64,000 nt of DNA from Tupaia tana (GCA_026018925.1 JAKSZU010000016.1:6244940-6308939); one strand, 5' to 3'. Shown: positions 33,643 to 46,205, counted from the first letter of the stretch. The notes: generated by a model not told the origin, from the letters alone. A program made the numbers and translations.

Positions 33643-35075
33643 GTAAATGGACAGGAAAAGTGGAAAGAGAAAAAGTAAAATTGTATCTGTTTACAGATGA
33701 CATTATTTTATACGGAGAAAACCTTAAAGATGACACACATACACACTGAAACATACACGTAGCCCTCTTTGAATTAATTCATCACATTTTCAGAATACAA
33801 CATCAATACACAAAAAGCAGTTTGAGGATGGAAAAAGATGGCCAGCAGGAAGCACCGCGCACTCATGGCTCCCTCCGTGAAGGCACAAGACAATTCCTCA
33901 GACACATTTTGACTGGAATTTAAAATCAAGGTGTAAGAGCTGAAGTTTTCTGAGATATAAAAACTTGAAATAACAGAAGTGGAACCAAAGCACCCAGATG
34001 GCTGAGAGGTGCCTGCGGAGTCAGAAGGAAACCCCCTCTGCTGGAAATGGTAAGACCTCTCCCTGAGCCCCAACGCCTCTGATTCCACTGTGGGTGGCAC
34101 AGCTGCCCCAGAGGCCAGTACTCGCAGGTCCCTGGGCCCAGGCAGGGGCTGAGATCCGGGGGTGGGGTGGGGGGGCGGTGCTTCAGAGCTCCGGGGCGGG
34201 ATCTTGCAGTGATAATCTCCAACTACCAAGACACAAGCTGCTACAGAGGTGCCATTTCGGAAACAAGGCACCTTCTCGAGTGGGGCCTGTACCAAGGACC
34301 AACACCCCATGTGTCTTTAATCCCTGAGAATCCACAGAAATCCCACCAGGCACACGTGGGCAGCTACAGCAAGACTAAGAGGAGGACAGGAACCAGCACC
34401 CAAGCCCACACAGCATTACACATTCTGAAACATCAGCGGACCGGAAGAGCAGGAATGCTCCAAGGAACAGAACTGGCCGTTTGACAGCGGAGACACCGCT
34501 GAAGGGAAACCCCGCCAGTTGAGTAGAATTGCTCCGAGGAAGGGTGGACTATCACGGGAGCCCCTGCTGAGCCTGGCTCCTTCGGTGACTCCAGTACCTG
34601 TCCCCTGAGCCCCCGGGGGCCCTGCAGCCTCTGCCCCATGGCCTTCCACTTGCCCAGAGCCCAGTTCCTGTGGCAGTTTGAGTGCATGAGCCCTGCTCCC
34701 TGTGGGGCTCCTCCAGCCTCAGCTCCCTTGTCTCCCACTTTGCCCTGGGTCTGGCTCACTTGGTGACTCAAGCACACTGCCCCTGACCCAGCGGGCCCTC
34801 CAGCGTTGGCTCCAGGGATGACTTGTACTGGGAGTGGCCTATGCAGCAGCTCCAGAGCCAGGGCTGCACCCCCGCCCCCCCAGGATCAGCAGGCCCCTGC
34901 TATACCAAGTGATGGACCCAGTACAACTGCAGCTCGAGTACATGTGTCCTTCCAACTGGGGCCCCTCCAGGTCCAGCTGGTTCAGACTCCCAATTATCAC
35001 GAGTTCAGCACCTGCCACAGTCACTGTGCATAGTCCTGTCTACACCGAGGACCCTCTTGTCTCTACAGGCCAGCA

Positions 35076-35335
35076 CTTTTTTGTGTGTAAGTTTTTGCCA
35101 TAGGGCACATGCACTTGCTGGAGAGGAGAGAGACAGAGATACAGAGAGAGGGAAAGAGAAATCATTCCAGTCCCAGGGGGGTGGCCACGCCGCAGTCCTT
35201 TTCCATTCTCTCTGGCTTTGGAGTACGCATGCACATGTGCCTGGTGTGATTTTCAAGCCACCAGGTCTGGGACTTGAACCATGGCCAGCCATGTGGGAGT
35301 CCAGCACCTTAACCACCATGCCACTTGCTCACCTC
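35076..35335 (-). mobile_element. SINE type B with TSD
   Basis: TSD caggccagca at 35066-35075 and 35336-35345. Inserted in the L1 5' UTR. Confidence 0.83.
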
Positions 35336-35828
35336 CAGGCCAGCATTCTTCTTCCTGCCATCTTGAGCAGTCCCCACTACTGGGGACAATTGACTCCCCA
35401 GAAAACCTCAGCCAACACCCACATCCCCTCCTTCCTATGGACAGACAGCTCACTTGGTGAGCCTCGGACCCCAAACCACGCCAACACTACCACCACCAAG
35501 AGTCCACGGCGCAGACGCATTCACAGGCAGCACTGTCAGTGAGTGCACTGGAATAAAACCAAATATGGCCTGCTATGTGCACTCGAAGCCAAACCCCCAT
35601 CTAACTCACACCAAAGGGCACATTCTCAGGGAAAAAACCTCCTGGTTAAAGGCTACCACCTAACATGGAAAGGGACTGCTATGCTAACAGGTGCACAGAC
35701 ACCGACGTAGGGTTGCAGCCAACAGAAAAGCCAGGAAACGCGACACCTGCAACTCCACCAGAGTACTAACCACATAATCACATCTAACGATGCAAAAAAT
35801 GCATTCGATAAAATGCAACTTCTCTCTC

Positions 35829-36085
35829 TCTTTTTTTTTTTTTTGGAGAGGTTTTTGCTATAGAATGTGTGCGCTCGTCAGCCAGCCAGCGAGACAGAAA
35901 GCGAGAAATCACCCCCCGGGGGGATGACCATGCCGCAATCCCTTCTCCTCCATTCTCCTCTCAGGGTCTTGGGCACACATGCACACGCCCCTGGTGTGAG
36001 TTTTAAGCCACCGGATCCTGGACGCGAACCGCGGTCAACTACATGGGAGTCCAGCAACACAGCCATTACGCTAACTGCTGGTCCC
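35829..36085 (-). mobile_element. SINE type A
   Basis: Antisense copy with cggatcctggacgcgaac in place of the common B-box context. It lies near the L1 internal-deletion junction. Confidence 0.82.
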
Positions 36086-36401
36086 GTGTATGTGTTTCTT
36101 ACTGAGCAGATCAGCCTCTTACACAGTCTTTCTGTCTCTCTGTCTCATTGTCTTTGCTGTGCCCTATAAAAAAAACTGTCTAAAAAAAATACAGTGGGTT
36201 GAATATAGATGGCAACAACTTGCTGTGTATCGCTAGGTAACTACAAAGGGAGGAATTTGAATGTTCCCAACACAAGTAATGACAAATGGTTGAAATGATG
36301 TGCATGCTAATTCTCCTGAGTGAATCCTTACACATGATAGTATCTTCACAAATACGCACAAATTTTATACGTTAAAAATATATTTAAAAAATCAGTTTTG
36401 T

Positions 36402-36590
36402 GGGGATCAGCAGGTTGCATGGTGGTGAAGGCGCTGGACACTCCCACATGGCCGACCAGGGTTCAAGTCCTGAATCTGGTGGCTTGCTTTCTCACTTCCT
36501 CTCTCTCTTACTCTCACCCTCTGTCTCTCTCTGGTCAAATTAAAAAATAGATGAATGAATAAATAAAATAAAATAAATAATTATAAAAAA
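36402..36590 (+). mobile_element. SINE type C
   Basis: Sense short copy: head ggatcagcaggttgcatgg, direct join to ggtggcttgctttctcac, and a tail of (AATA)n. Confidence 0.77.
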
Positions 36591-36745
36591 TAAGTTCTGT
36601 TTTATACACTTAATATGAACAATCAGAAAATGAAATCAAGAAAGAAATTTTATTTACAGTTGCATCAAGAAGAAGAAAATGCTTAGGAATAAACCAAGGA
36701 AGTGAAAAATTCAGACACCATAAACTACTGCTAGGTTCATAGGCT

Positions 36746-36982
36746 TGTTTGTTTTTGTTTTTGCCATAAGGCATGTACATTGGCTGGAGAGAGACAGAAA
36801 AAAAGAAAGTGAGAAATCACCCCCTTCAGGGATGGCCACCCCTCAATCCCTTCTCCATTCTCCTCCTGGGATTTTGGGCACGCATGCACACGTATGATAT
36901 TCAAGATGCTGGGTCTGAGACTCGAACTGTGGCCAGCCATGTGGGAGTCCAGCACCTTAACCACTTAACTACCTGCTGGCCC
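36746..36982 (-). mobile_element. SINE type B
   Basis: Antisense copy ending acctgctggccc; GTTTTT-rich tail. Confidence 0.77.
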
Positions 36983-37171
36983 CTGTTCATGTTTTTTTTG
37001 ACACACAGTTTCTCTGTGTCCCCCAGGCTGGGACTTCATGTGTTGTGTTGTTTGTTTGTTTATCAAGCATCGTAACTAATAAGTTGTTGACTGTCTTTAA
37101 TAAATACTTGACAAAATGTTTTTTATGTTTGGGTTTTGTGCATAGATTCTTATGAAGCATGTATCTGTATC

Positions 37172-37440
37172 AGGCCAGCTCTGCACCATGTATTTAAGAG
37201 CCTCACAGAGGAAGCCCAGTACCACATGTCCAACCAGGACCCAAGTCCCAGCTCTGTGACTTGAAAAAACATTCCAGACACATGTGTGCATGCCCAGCTT
37301 CCTGACAGGGTAGAGGATTGGATGAAGGGCGTGCAGTGTGACTAAATGTGGGGGGAGCTTCCTCTCTTTTTCCTCCCCTCTCTTTTGTGCATATACATGT
37401 ACCCTCTGGCATATCATAATAATAATAAAAGAAAGAAAAT
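37172..37440 (+). mobile_element. SINE type B, diverged
   Basis: Sense copy starting ggccagctctgcaccatg; one of the oldest copies. Tail (AAT)n. Confidence 0.6.
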
Positions 37441-37701
37441 TAAAATGTAAGACCCAGCCTGGAGTAAATATACATGACAAGAGACTATATCAATTTTTTT
37501 TCTGAAAAATCATTTGTAGATTAAGAACAAAAAGATCAAAATATCCAATTTTGAAAAATGTACAAAAGACTTGAGTACTTTACAAAAGAAGATATACAAA
37601 CATCTAACCAATAAACAAACAAAAATATACTCAGTAGAGAAATGCAGATTTAGGAAACAATCTCTCCTTCCACCCAGTGGAATGCTAAAAGATTTGTTAG
37701 G

Positions 37702-37872
37702 TCAGCCCTGTGCCTAGTTAAGGGAGCCAGGTCCCACATAGCCAACCACAGATCGAATCCTAGTGCCCTCAAATCCTGACAGAATGCAGTGGAAGATAAG
37801 GTGCTTTCTCCCTCTCCCTGTGTCTCTGTCTCTCTCTGGTGAGTGCAAGTGCCTCTGGCAATTAAAAAAAAA
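37702..37872 (+). mobile_element. SINE, 5' head and CT tract with shortened body
   Basis: Starts tcagccctgtgcctagttaa and contains gatcgaatcctag (B-box). The body is deleted before cctgacagaatgcag. Confidence 0.6.
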
Positions 37873-38484
37873 GCTGTCATAGTATATGTTGATAATAATG
37901 TGGAATAACTGAAACTGTCATACATCCCTCATGGGAACGTAAAATGGTGTAACCACTTTGGAAAACCCACCCTATGACTCGGCAGTTTTATTGCTGACAT
38001 TCTACAAGAGAGATGAAATGTTCACAAAAATACTTAAACAATAATATTTACAGCAACTTTATTCAAAATAGAAAAGAAATGGAGACAATCTGAAAAATCC
38101 AGCAAGACACTACATAAACAGATCGTCCTGTAGACAAACTGGACTACTGGGTGACAATAAAAACAGCCGATATGTTCAACTATTGGATGGAAATATAAGT
38201 CATGTTGAGCAACGAGTCACATATAAAAAGTATTCTATGTTCAACTTACATGATATTCAAGAATAGACACCATGAACCTGTGATAAATAACTGTGTTGGG
38301 GGGAGCTAGTGGGGAAGATGGATTGGAAAAGACAAAGATAAACTCTTCGGATTGATGCTAATATTCTTTATGTTGATGAGTTTCATTGATATAAAGATTT
38401 TGCAAAACTCATCAAAGTGTACATGTAAAATCTATTCTATTCACTGAATAAAAATTTTACTTCAACTAAAAAAAGCAAAACAAT

Positions 38485-39440
38485 GAACGAGGCAATAAAA
38501 TACTGATTAAAGGCTCTGTGTAGGTCGGTTTGGTTATTGAGAGTGAACTTGAAGGGGATGGGAGTGTAGAACCAGGATAAAGATGGCTGCCTCATAGACG
38601 CCTCTTCTGGGGGCTTGCTTTCTTCCAAAAATTCTCTCACTTTCTAAGACACCTGAATGCTGGGGAATCTCGAGGGAGGGGCTGGGATGGGTAAAAGGCT
38701 GGTTAGTCTATAGATTCTTAACGAATCTGAGCTTTAAGTTTCTTTGTTTCTGCTGTCTCTTTGTATTTAACCTTCCTAACTCCTGGATCACCTTGGGATC
38801 CTCTATGGCCAATTAGCTTTGTCCTCAGTGGTGGTGTTCTTTCACTAAAGTTTCTCCCACCTTGCTTTATGAAATATCTCTCATACGTTTTCCTTTTTAC
38901 ACAAGTTATTAAAAAATCTCTTGACTCTTCTCCTTTTAGGGTTTATAGATTTAAAAATGAATGTATTGTCATTTAAATAAGACCTCAGCAAGGAGACAAT
39001 ACAAATATATGTGGTCAGTTTGCCAGACTGACTCAACAATCTCCAAATATTATATTCCTTTTTCTACCCCCAGAGTATCCCAGCTGAATTCTGATATTTC
39101 TCCAATGAACATGTGAATAGCTCAACCACAGCGTTGGGCTAAGTTTCATGACCCACAGGTGCACCTCGGCTGGATTTAACTATCGTGGGAGCAGCATGAG
39201 GAAAACCTCACTAGAGAGAGCTCGTCCATAAATCTGTACGCACAGGGACTGCGTCACAGGGAACATCCAGGGGACGAACAGTGAGACTTTCTTGGTCAAG
39301 AAGGTTGCCTTGACCAAGGTAGAAAGAGCTCTGGAGATGAGCCTCGTGAAATGCCTCGTGTTCTCACTGAACTAAGTCGAACTAGCTCACTGCTGAGTTG
39401 CTGAAAAGAGAACCAGCCCCTGGAGGGAAATAGCATTTAG
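38485..39440. other. Intergenic, unassigned
   Basis: Non-SINE sequence; may contain an old LTR, but I cannot define ends. Confidence 0.4.
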
Positions 39441-39603
39441 CTTTTGGCTGCATGTCAGAATCACCTGGAGAACTTTTTTAAAATGCCAATATCTGAGTCT
39501 CACCCTTGCCCTGAAATTTTGATAGTCTAGGAAGTGGATTGGGACTTTAAAAAATTCCTCCAGATATTAATGTGTAACCAAGGTTGAGAACCGCTGCTTT
39601 ACA
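39441..39603. mobile_element. MER5-like hAT-Charlie relic
   Basis: catgtcagaatcacctggag near one end and ccaaggttgagaaccgctgc at the other, the known outline of MER5-type non-autonomous hAT elements. Ends only approximate. Confidence 0.5.
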
Positions 39604-39972
39604 CCACCAGACCAGACCAGACCCTGTCTCTTCACGGGATCTTCTAGATATGCCTTCCGTTTTCCTCCACTTTCCTTTCATATTATTAATTTCAAAACTT
39701 ATCCATTTATAAAGTAATCTATAAAAATCCAGTGCTATGTTGACCTTAGAATAGGCTTGGTGTTTATATTTTTAATGTTATTGTATTTACTATCTTTTTT
39801 TTAGAAAGTTACATTAAATTTGCAAATGTAGAAAGCCTAGCTGATATACGTGATGAGAGGAAGAATATAACAAATATTACTAAATTGCTTACCCTTTCCT
39901 TCTAGTTGATGGAAATGCCAGACAAAGTTACAATATCCTACCTGCAGAATAATTCTTTATTTCCGTTACATA

Positions 39973-40052
39973 TTGGGTCCTCAGGAAAGTAACGATGCAT
40001 TTTTGCACAGAAAAATATAGAAAAACATGTCATGACTTTCCTGACAACCTAA
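39973..40052. mobile_element. Mariner-type MITE, 80 bp
   Basis: Near-perfect palindrome between TA dinucleotides. Left end ttgggtcctcaggaaagtaa; right end complements as ttaggttgtcaggaaagtca. Same family of ends as 9835 and 53067. Confidence 0.72.
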
Positions 40053-40159
40053 TAGTTCAGAGATTAGACTGCTGCCTTTCATTTAGGACTAATAGTATCA
40101 GACTTAGTTTTCTGTGATATGAAAAGAGACAGCCTAATAGAGAAATATGGGAGAGACTC

Positions 40160-40428
40160 TTTTTTTTTTTTTTTTTTTGGAGAGGTTTTTGCTATAGAGT
40201 GTGTGCACTTGCCAGAAAGACAGAGAGAGACAGAGAGACAGAAAGTGAGAAATCACCCCCCTGGGGGGATAGCCACGCTGCAATCCCTTCTCCTCCATTC
40301 TCCTTTCGGGATCTTGGGCACGCACGCACACGCGCCAGGCGTGACTTTAAGCCACCGGGTCCGGACTTGAACCATGATTGACTACGTGGGAATCCAGTGA
40401 CAAAGCCATTATGCCAACTGTTGGTCTC
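40160..40428 (-). mobile_element. SINE type A, first of an adjacent pair
   Basis: Antisense copy; B-box damaged (cttgaaccatgattgac), hence older than its neighbour. Confidence 0.83.
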
Positions 40429-40441
40429 ATTCTTGGATAAC

Positions 40442-40701
40442 GTTTTTTGTTTTTTTTTTTTTTGAGAGGTTTTCGCCATAGGGCGCGTGTGCTCGCCAGA
40501 CAAACAGAGAGACAGAAAGCGAGAAATCACCCCCTGGGGGATGGCCATGCTGCAATCCCTTCTCCTCCATTCTCCTCTTGGGATCTTGGGCAAGCACGCA
40601 CACGCACCCGGCGTGAGTTTTAAGCCACCGGCTCCGGGACGTGAACCGCGGTCGACTACATGGGAGTCCAGCGACATAGCCATTACGCTAACTGCTGGTC
40701 C
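40442..40701 (-). mobile_element. SINE type A with 14-bp TSD, second of the pair
   Basis: TSD cattcttggataac at 40428-40441 and 40702-40715. Its target overlaps the last base of the preceding SINE. Confidence 0.88.
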
Positions 40702-40715
40702 CATTCTTGGATAAC

Positions 40716-41837
40716 TTTTTGAAGGTCATTAATATTCCTCAATTATCTAAAATCTGATTTTCCCACCTATTTGTTGCTACTTAAAATGTTCAAAAATTAA
40801 ATATTTAACTCCCATGCATTCTAAATGATCTTTTTCATTCTGGATACAATGTATTTTCATGGCATGGTCAAATGAAAGGATACTCACTCCGAAGTTGTGT
40901 CACGTCCTTGGGCACGTGGACGCTTTGTGAGGTCGGTGTCAGGTCTTCCACGGCGCTGAGTCCACGACTTCCTTCAGGGCTCACCTGCCATGGCCTTCGT
41001 GGCTGAAATGTGTACTCGAGTGGGAGTGGCGGTGGATTGGAAAAAGAAAAACACAGAGACACACAAGGAGAGGAAAGCAGGACCCAGACTCCTCTGATGG
41101 AGGCAGTCACGGGCAGGGGCCGGTCCCAGGTTTATTCATATACAGGGCAAGAAGGGGAGGGAGAAGCAGGATGCAAAGCCAGTTGTTTCCTGACGTTATC
41201 AGCTGAAGACGCGGAGCCCTGGGCGTCTTGTGGTCCTAGCTGAGCTCTCTCTTCCCTCCCTGGGCCTTCTCTGGCTCACAGGGTTTGTCTAACCAACAGT
41301 GCCCTGCAGTGTTGACACAAGAAGAGCAGAAGCTCATCCTCCTACCGCTTTCACCCGCCCTGCAGCGTCAGCGAGAGGACCCTGCTTCCGCCTGGGTTTA
41401 AAGGTCACCGCTGTGTGGCTCAGACTGGCCGCCCCCTAGGCTCAGCGTTCCTTGTTGGACAGCCTGGCTCCCTCTCTCCGCTGTCTGCTCAAGGGCAGGA
41501 GCAAGGTACACCAACTCCTTGGATCTCGCTGCCTCGGGAGCGGAGTCGGGTTCTCGTCTTCAGGTGTTCTCTTGCTTCATTACGGAGGAGCGCTGGGTCT
41601 TTCCTCTTCCTCCAAGGAATGGCCCTCCTCGAGTCTTTTGGAGGGCAGGTGGGCAGGACGGGGAGTGTGAGTTACCTGCCCGACTCCCATCAGCTATGCG
41701 TAGCTCCTGGGACCTGTCACTTTCAGGCATGAAGGATTCTGCCGCTTCTAGATTTTTGCGTTTTTTTTCCTGTTTGTTTTTTGAGGTAGGAATTCATTTC
41801 ACAATCAGTTACATATGTGTATTTTAAAAATTCAATT
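40716..41837. other. Intergenic, GC-richer block, unassigned
   Basis: 40880-41750 has higher GC and looks like it could be an old LTR in antisense (gtttattcatatacagg near the middle), but no terminal TG/CA or TSD could be placed. Confidence 0.3.
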
Positions 41838-42091
41838 CCAGCGTGGTGGTTTAGGTGCTGGACTCCCACATCACCTACCATGGTTTGAGCCCCAGACTAA
41901 GTTCTTGAAAATCACACCAGGCATATGTACGTACATGCCCAAAATCCTGAAAGGAGGATAGAGAAGGGATTGCGGCACAGCCCTCTGAGGTGGGGTAGGT
42001 TTCTGTTTTTCTCTCTGTGTCTCTCTCTGGCCCACACATGCACCCTATGGCAAAATCCTCCAAAAAAAAAAAAAAAAAAAGGACAAAAACG
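41838..42091 (+). mobile_element. SINE type B
   Basis: Sense copy with a 20-A tail; flanked by related aaaaattcaattc and aaaaactcaatttt. Confidence 0.76.
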
Positions 42092-42754
42092 AAAAACTCA
42101 ATTTTATTGTTCAATGGTTTACTAGAATGTCCAGAGAAGTGCTCTTCCCAGCATAGTTACTGATTTCCTTATTAAGTTTGTGTATCTTTTATGCTATTTC
42201 CAGTGACTTTCAGACGAAACTGAAGGGACTCCCCCAGAGGCCCAGACCTGTCTTGGACCAAAAGGCTAAAAACATACTAGTAAATCTAAAATATGCAATT
42301 CTTCTGAAGCATGGAAAGTCTACAGATAATGCTGACTTTGTCTAATTGGTTTAATTTTTACATTTTCTAATATAATTACCCTAAAGGGAATTTATAACAG
42401 AAACCATTCATACTAGAATTAAATTCTTTTCTAGTCTTACCAAATATCCCTATTTAATAAGAGAAACTGTTTGTCCCGAAGAGTTAAAACAGCCATCAAA
42501 AAACAAACAGAAGGGAAAGCAATTCTGCAGTTGAGCAAGACCATGGAATGATTTCTGCTCAAACAGAACGTACGTGCGTTCAGCAGCCCAGCAGTTCAAC
42601 GTGGGCTCTCTCACCCACTCCCGGGGGCAGTGGGGACTCAGCCTGGAGCGCTGGCGTCTCCAGGCAGACTTGCTCTACCAGCGATGGGGCTCTCTTTCCA
42701 GCCACAGCAGCAGCACTTCCTCTCAGGTAATAACTGTAGGGCTTGAAAAGCACT
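42092..42754. other. Intergenic, no recognised element
   Basis: Nothing recognised. Confidence 0.5.
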
Positions 42755-42915
42755 GGGGCCAGCAGGTGGTGCAGTGGTTATGGTGTTGAATTCTCACATG
42801 ATCGACCGCAGTTTGAGGCCCATACCAGGTGGCTTGCTTTCTCACTTTCCCTTTCTGTGTCTCTCTCTGGTCAAATAAATAATAATAATAATAAGAAGAA
42901 CAACAACAAATAACA
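42755..42915 (+). mobile_element. SINE type C
   Basis: Sense short copy starting ggggccagcaggtggtgcag; tail (AAT)n then AAGAAC. Confidence 0.8.
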
Positions 42916-43013
42916 TAAATAGTTCTTTTAAAAAAGCATCTGAATCAGAAGCTCCAGTCCCTTTAATCAACCTTACTGACCAGGTCCTCTTCAGTCTACA
43001 TTTCTTTACTCTT

Positions 43014-43190
43014 TTTTTAAAAATAATTTTTTATTTAATTATTTATTTTTAATTTGACCAGAGAGGGACAGAGAGAGATGGAGAGAGAGAGAGAGAAAGT
43101 GAGAAAGCAAGCTACCAGGTCCTGGACTCGAACCACGGTCAGCCATGTGGGAATCCAGCACCCTTCACCACCATGCCACCTGCCGGCCCC
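43014..43190 (-). mobile_element. SINE type C with 17-bp TSD
   Basis: Perfect TSD tacatttctttactctt at 42997-43013 and about 43191-43207. This shows that type C is a mobilised form in its own right, not a decay product. Confidence 0.87.
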
Positions 43191-43207
43191 TACATTTCTT
43201 TACTCTT

Positions 43208-43650
43208 CTGTATTTTCTCTAGACTATTCTAAGATGCATTTTCAGTGTCAGCATCCATACACATAAAAAACACACATCAAAACAGCTTGCCAGACTTTTA
43301 CTTAAACTAATAAAGGAATTCTTGCTTTTTTTAAAAAAAAATCAGTGCTAATGAAATATACTTATAATTTAAAGACTATATGTTGATGCCAAAGAATCTT
43401 GTGGATTTATCTATTACCCAGAAGAAAATTTGTCATTAAAAATCCCATAGGTAACTTAAATGTAATTATTACTACGGTTTATTGTTAAAATTTTGTTTTT
43501 TATAGATGATCGATTTACTCAAACATCTATCAAACACAAAAAACACTAAGTGCTGTTAAGATTGTTTAACATGGTTTATTTGAACATTTGTTTAAAACCC
43601 TATATGAGTACTTTTATTTGATAGGTAGAACTGGAGTAGACAGATAAAAA
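43208..43650. other. Intergenic, AT-rich, no recognised element
   Basis: Nothing recognised. Confidence 0.5.
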
Positions 43651-43663
43651 CAATAAGTAGTTT

Positions 43664-43917
43664 GGGGCCAGCAGATGACGTGGAGGGTAAGGTGGCCAGA
43701 TCCCACATGGGCAACTGCGCGGTTCAAATCTTACAACCAGCGGCCCGAAAACACGCCCAGCATGTGTGCATGTGAGTCTAAAACTCCAAGAGGAGAATGG
43801 AAGACAAGGGATTGTGGCGTGGCCGTGCCCCCTAGGGATGCTTTCTTACTTTCCTCGCCTGTCTCTGGTGAGCACATATGCCCGATATAAAAAATTTTAA
43901 AAGAAAAGGGGAAAAAG
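43664..43917 (+). mobile_element. SINE type B with TSD
   Basis: TSD caataagtagttt (43651-43663) and cagtaagtggttt (43918-43930). Confidence 0.82.
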
Positions 43918-44003
43918 CAGTAAGTGGTTTCTAGAAAGTTTATTTCTTAAATAAGCTAAAAAGTGTTTTTAGGGTACATGATCCCACAAGGGCTCTGACT
44001 GCC

Positions 44004-44169
44004 TTTTTTTTTTTTTTTTTTTTTTTCTTTTTTTTGAGAGGTTTTTGCTATAGGGCGCGTGCGCTCGCCAGACAGACAGAGGAGACAGAGAGACAGAAAG
44101 CAAGAAATCACCCCCAGGGGGGATGGCCACGCTGCAATCCCTTCTCCTCCATTCTCCTCTTGGGATTTT

Positions 44170-44213
<44 letters not shown>

Positions 44214-44308
44214 CTGGCATGATTTTTAAGCCACCGGGTCTGGTACTCGAGCCACAGTCAACTATGTGGAAGTCCAGAGACATAGCCATTACGCCATCTT
44301 GCTGGTCC
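44004..44308 (-). mobile_element. SINE type A with expanded (CA)n
   Basis: Antisense copy whose short CA run in the body has grown to about 37 bp (44173-44209). Long T-run at the tail. Confidence 0.83.
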
Positions 44309-44422
44309 CACAACAAAGGCCATTTAAAATTGGATACTATTCAGGAAACTGAGTTCTTAAAAATTCTGAACAATGTACTAGTAAATATTAATCAGGTCCT
44401 CAATTAAAATAGGTAGGCTATT

Positions 44423-44688
44423 AGCCAGCAGGTCATGGGTTGGTTAAGGCGCTGGAATTAACATGGCCAACCCTGCGGTTTGAATCCTGGACCTGATGGC
44501 TTGAAAATCATGCCAGGCACATGTGCTAAGGTGCCCAAAATCCCAACAGGAGAATGGAGGAGAAGGGATTGTGGCATGGATATTCCCTCGGGAGTGATTT
44601 CTCACTTTCTCTCTCTCTCTCTTGTCTGTCTCTATCCCTGTCTCTCTCTGATGAGTACATGTTCCCTACAGCAACAATCTAAGAAAAA
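44423..44688 (+). mobile_element. SINE type B with 17-bp TSD
   Basis: TSD aaaataggtaggctatt at 44406-44422 and 44689-44705 with one mismatch. Confidence 0.86.
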
Positions 44689-44705
44689 AAAATAGGTAGG
44701 TTATT

Positions 44706-45329
44706 TATATGTCTTTGCATTAACTATGGTAAATTATAGGTGATATGATTTGTAATTCTCACAGGAATTTTAGCTGAAATGATGAAATATTATTGTCTTC
44801 ACTGGATATTTTTCTTCTATGGTTTAAAATTCATATTTAAAAGCTCTACTCCAAGCACTCTTTGATATATTTTACATTATAGTCTCTATCGAAATGCAAC
44901 AATATTATCATCTCTCCATGGGGAAAATAAGCCTTGAATCATAGGATCACTGTAAAGATTTAATAAAACATTTAATGAAAAATAGAAACTGCTTTAGTCC
45001 ATATTAAATAGTAAATTGTTATCATTGTTCGATTGTTGATAACTTATTACCAATTAGTATGAAGTGATATTGTTTCTATTATCTTAGTATGGTTCTTTTT
45101 TGATTAAAGACTATCATTATCAAAAACTCCTAGAGACGGAAGGCAGATAGGCAGATTGTGGCTTCATCTTTTTCACCTACTTAAGCAAGCTAGTATTTAA
45201 GAAAATTTCATTACTGTGAAGAGTTTTTACATATCATACCTCAGTCGATTCTCAGAAACAGTGGGATCATTAATGGAGACTTGTATTACAAGCACTGAGA
45301 CTGAACTAAATGATGGTTTCCGGGAAGGA
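44706..45329. other. Intergenic, AT-rich, no recognised element
   Basis: Nothing recognised. Confidence 0.5.
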
Positions 45330-45471
45330 AATGGAATCACATTTGGATCACGTGTAAGCCGTTTGACTTTGGGCAAGTTACTTAATTAATTTAACTCTGC
45401 AGTTTCTTCAGTTCTGAAAGGAGTATTAGTTTTAATCCCTACTAGAGATAGTTTATATGAGAATTAATTCT
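45330..45471 (+). repeat. MIR-like direct repeat, copy 1
   Basis: Contains gtttgactttgggcaagtta and ctgcagtttcttcag, the MIR core layout. Closely resembles 46206-46343. Confidence 0.55.
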
Positions 45472-45630
45472 GACCAATTAGCAGCTTTTCCTCTATTTCT
45501 TCTGTTCCCTAAGGTATTATATGTCTTCATTGTTGAATTTATCTCCCAAATTTGCATTAAGAAAGACTTTTGCTTATGTTTCATTTGTTATCACTTACAA
45601 TTTTATTATGAAAATTTCCTTTTAAAGAAA

Positions 45631-45866
45631 CTATTTTATTTATGATAGAGAGCATGCTTACACGCACAGGAGAGAGAAGTACCCACAGCAGGTTCTTGTC
45701 ATTCCTCAAGCCCCTTCCCTAAGCCTCCAGCTCATCGGGGTCTTAGACATGTGTGCGCCCACCTGGTGTGTCCTCACGCTGACTCGAGAATACAGACCTG
45801 TGCCGGCCGCGTGGCTTCCGGCACTGCAGGTCAATTTGCTACCAACTGCAGCACCAGGCTGGGCCT
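45631..45866 (-). mobile_element. SINE type D
   Basis: Antisense copy with gtggcttccggcactgcagg and a head ending caccaggctggg. Confidence 0.65.
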
Positions 45867-46205
45867 GCTGTGAAAAATTTCAATTTCCCATCCTTGCTTC
45901 TCTGTCTTTTGTAGCATTAATACAGGAAATAAGTGAAATGACACATGTAAAGGGCTTAGAACCAGCTTGGCTCATGGTAACCCTCCCCCCTCCCCCCCCT
46001 CCCCGTCCCTCGCCCCTCTTCCTCCTGCTGCTTCTCTTCACCGCCTCCTCTTTATTCCTGTGTGAACTTAGAAGGTAAATATTTCCTTTTCCTTTTTTTT
46101 TTTTTTAAATTTACTAGCTTAACTAAATCAAAACTGGAGAAAGACAGTTCACTTCAGGCACATCTCAAAATCAGTTAGTATATACCTCAAAATTAGTTTG
46201 GAGGC

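Larger units (their letters stand above)
31140..33824 (+). mobile_element. Old L1 ORF2 body
   Basis: Decayed sense L1. Recognisable stretches are ccatgaccaaatgggattta (33082), tctcaattgatgcagaaat (33190) and ctgtttacagatgacattat (33690, the reverse-transcriptase DD region). No frame survives. It is split by SINEs at 31803 and 33425 and continues at 36596 beyond a nested L1. Confidence 0.65.
33825..36392 (+). mobile_element. Internally deleted L1 nested in another L1
   Basis: Host L1 breaks at aaaaagcagttt (33812-33823) and a similar aaaaaatcagttt recurs at 36386-36398, a plausible TSD. The insert is a GC-rich L1 5' UTR (33830-35800, ending in the gaaaagccaggaaacgcgac segment), then a few ORF2-like bases (gcattcgataaaatgcaac), and finally an L1 3' UTR (gacaaatggttgaaatgatg). 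Most of ORF1 and ORF2 are missing. Two SINEs sit in it. Confidence 0.55.
36596..38480 (+). mobile_element. Old L1 ORF2 3' part and 3' UTR
   Basis: Resumes the L1 begun at 31140: caatcagaaaatgaaatcaag, then the ORF2 end (gaagatatacaaacatctaa) and the typical L1 3' end (ttgatataaagattttgc) with an A-rich end near 38480. SINEs at 36746, 37172 and 37702 are inserted. Confidence 0.65.

Noticed and set aside
33774-34777. Minus-strand frames of 178 and 114 codons
   Set aside because: They lie antisense in a GC-rich L1 5' UTR, where stops are rare; no protein similarity recognised.
40880-41750. Old LTR in the GC-richer block
   Set aside because: No terminal TG/CA pair, TSD or second copy in the window could be found, so it is left unassigned.
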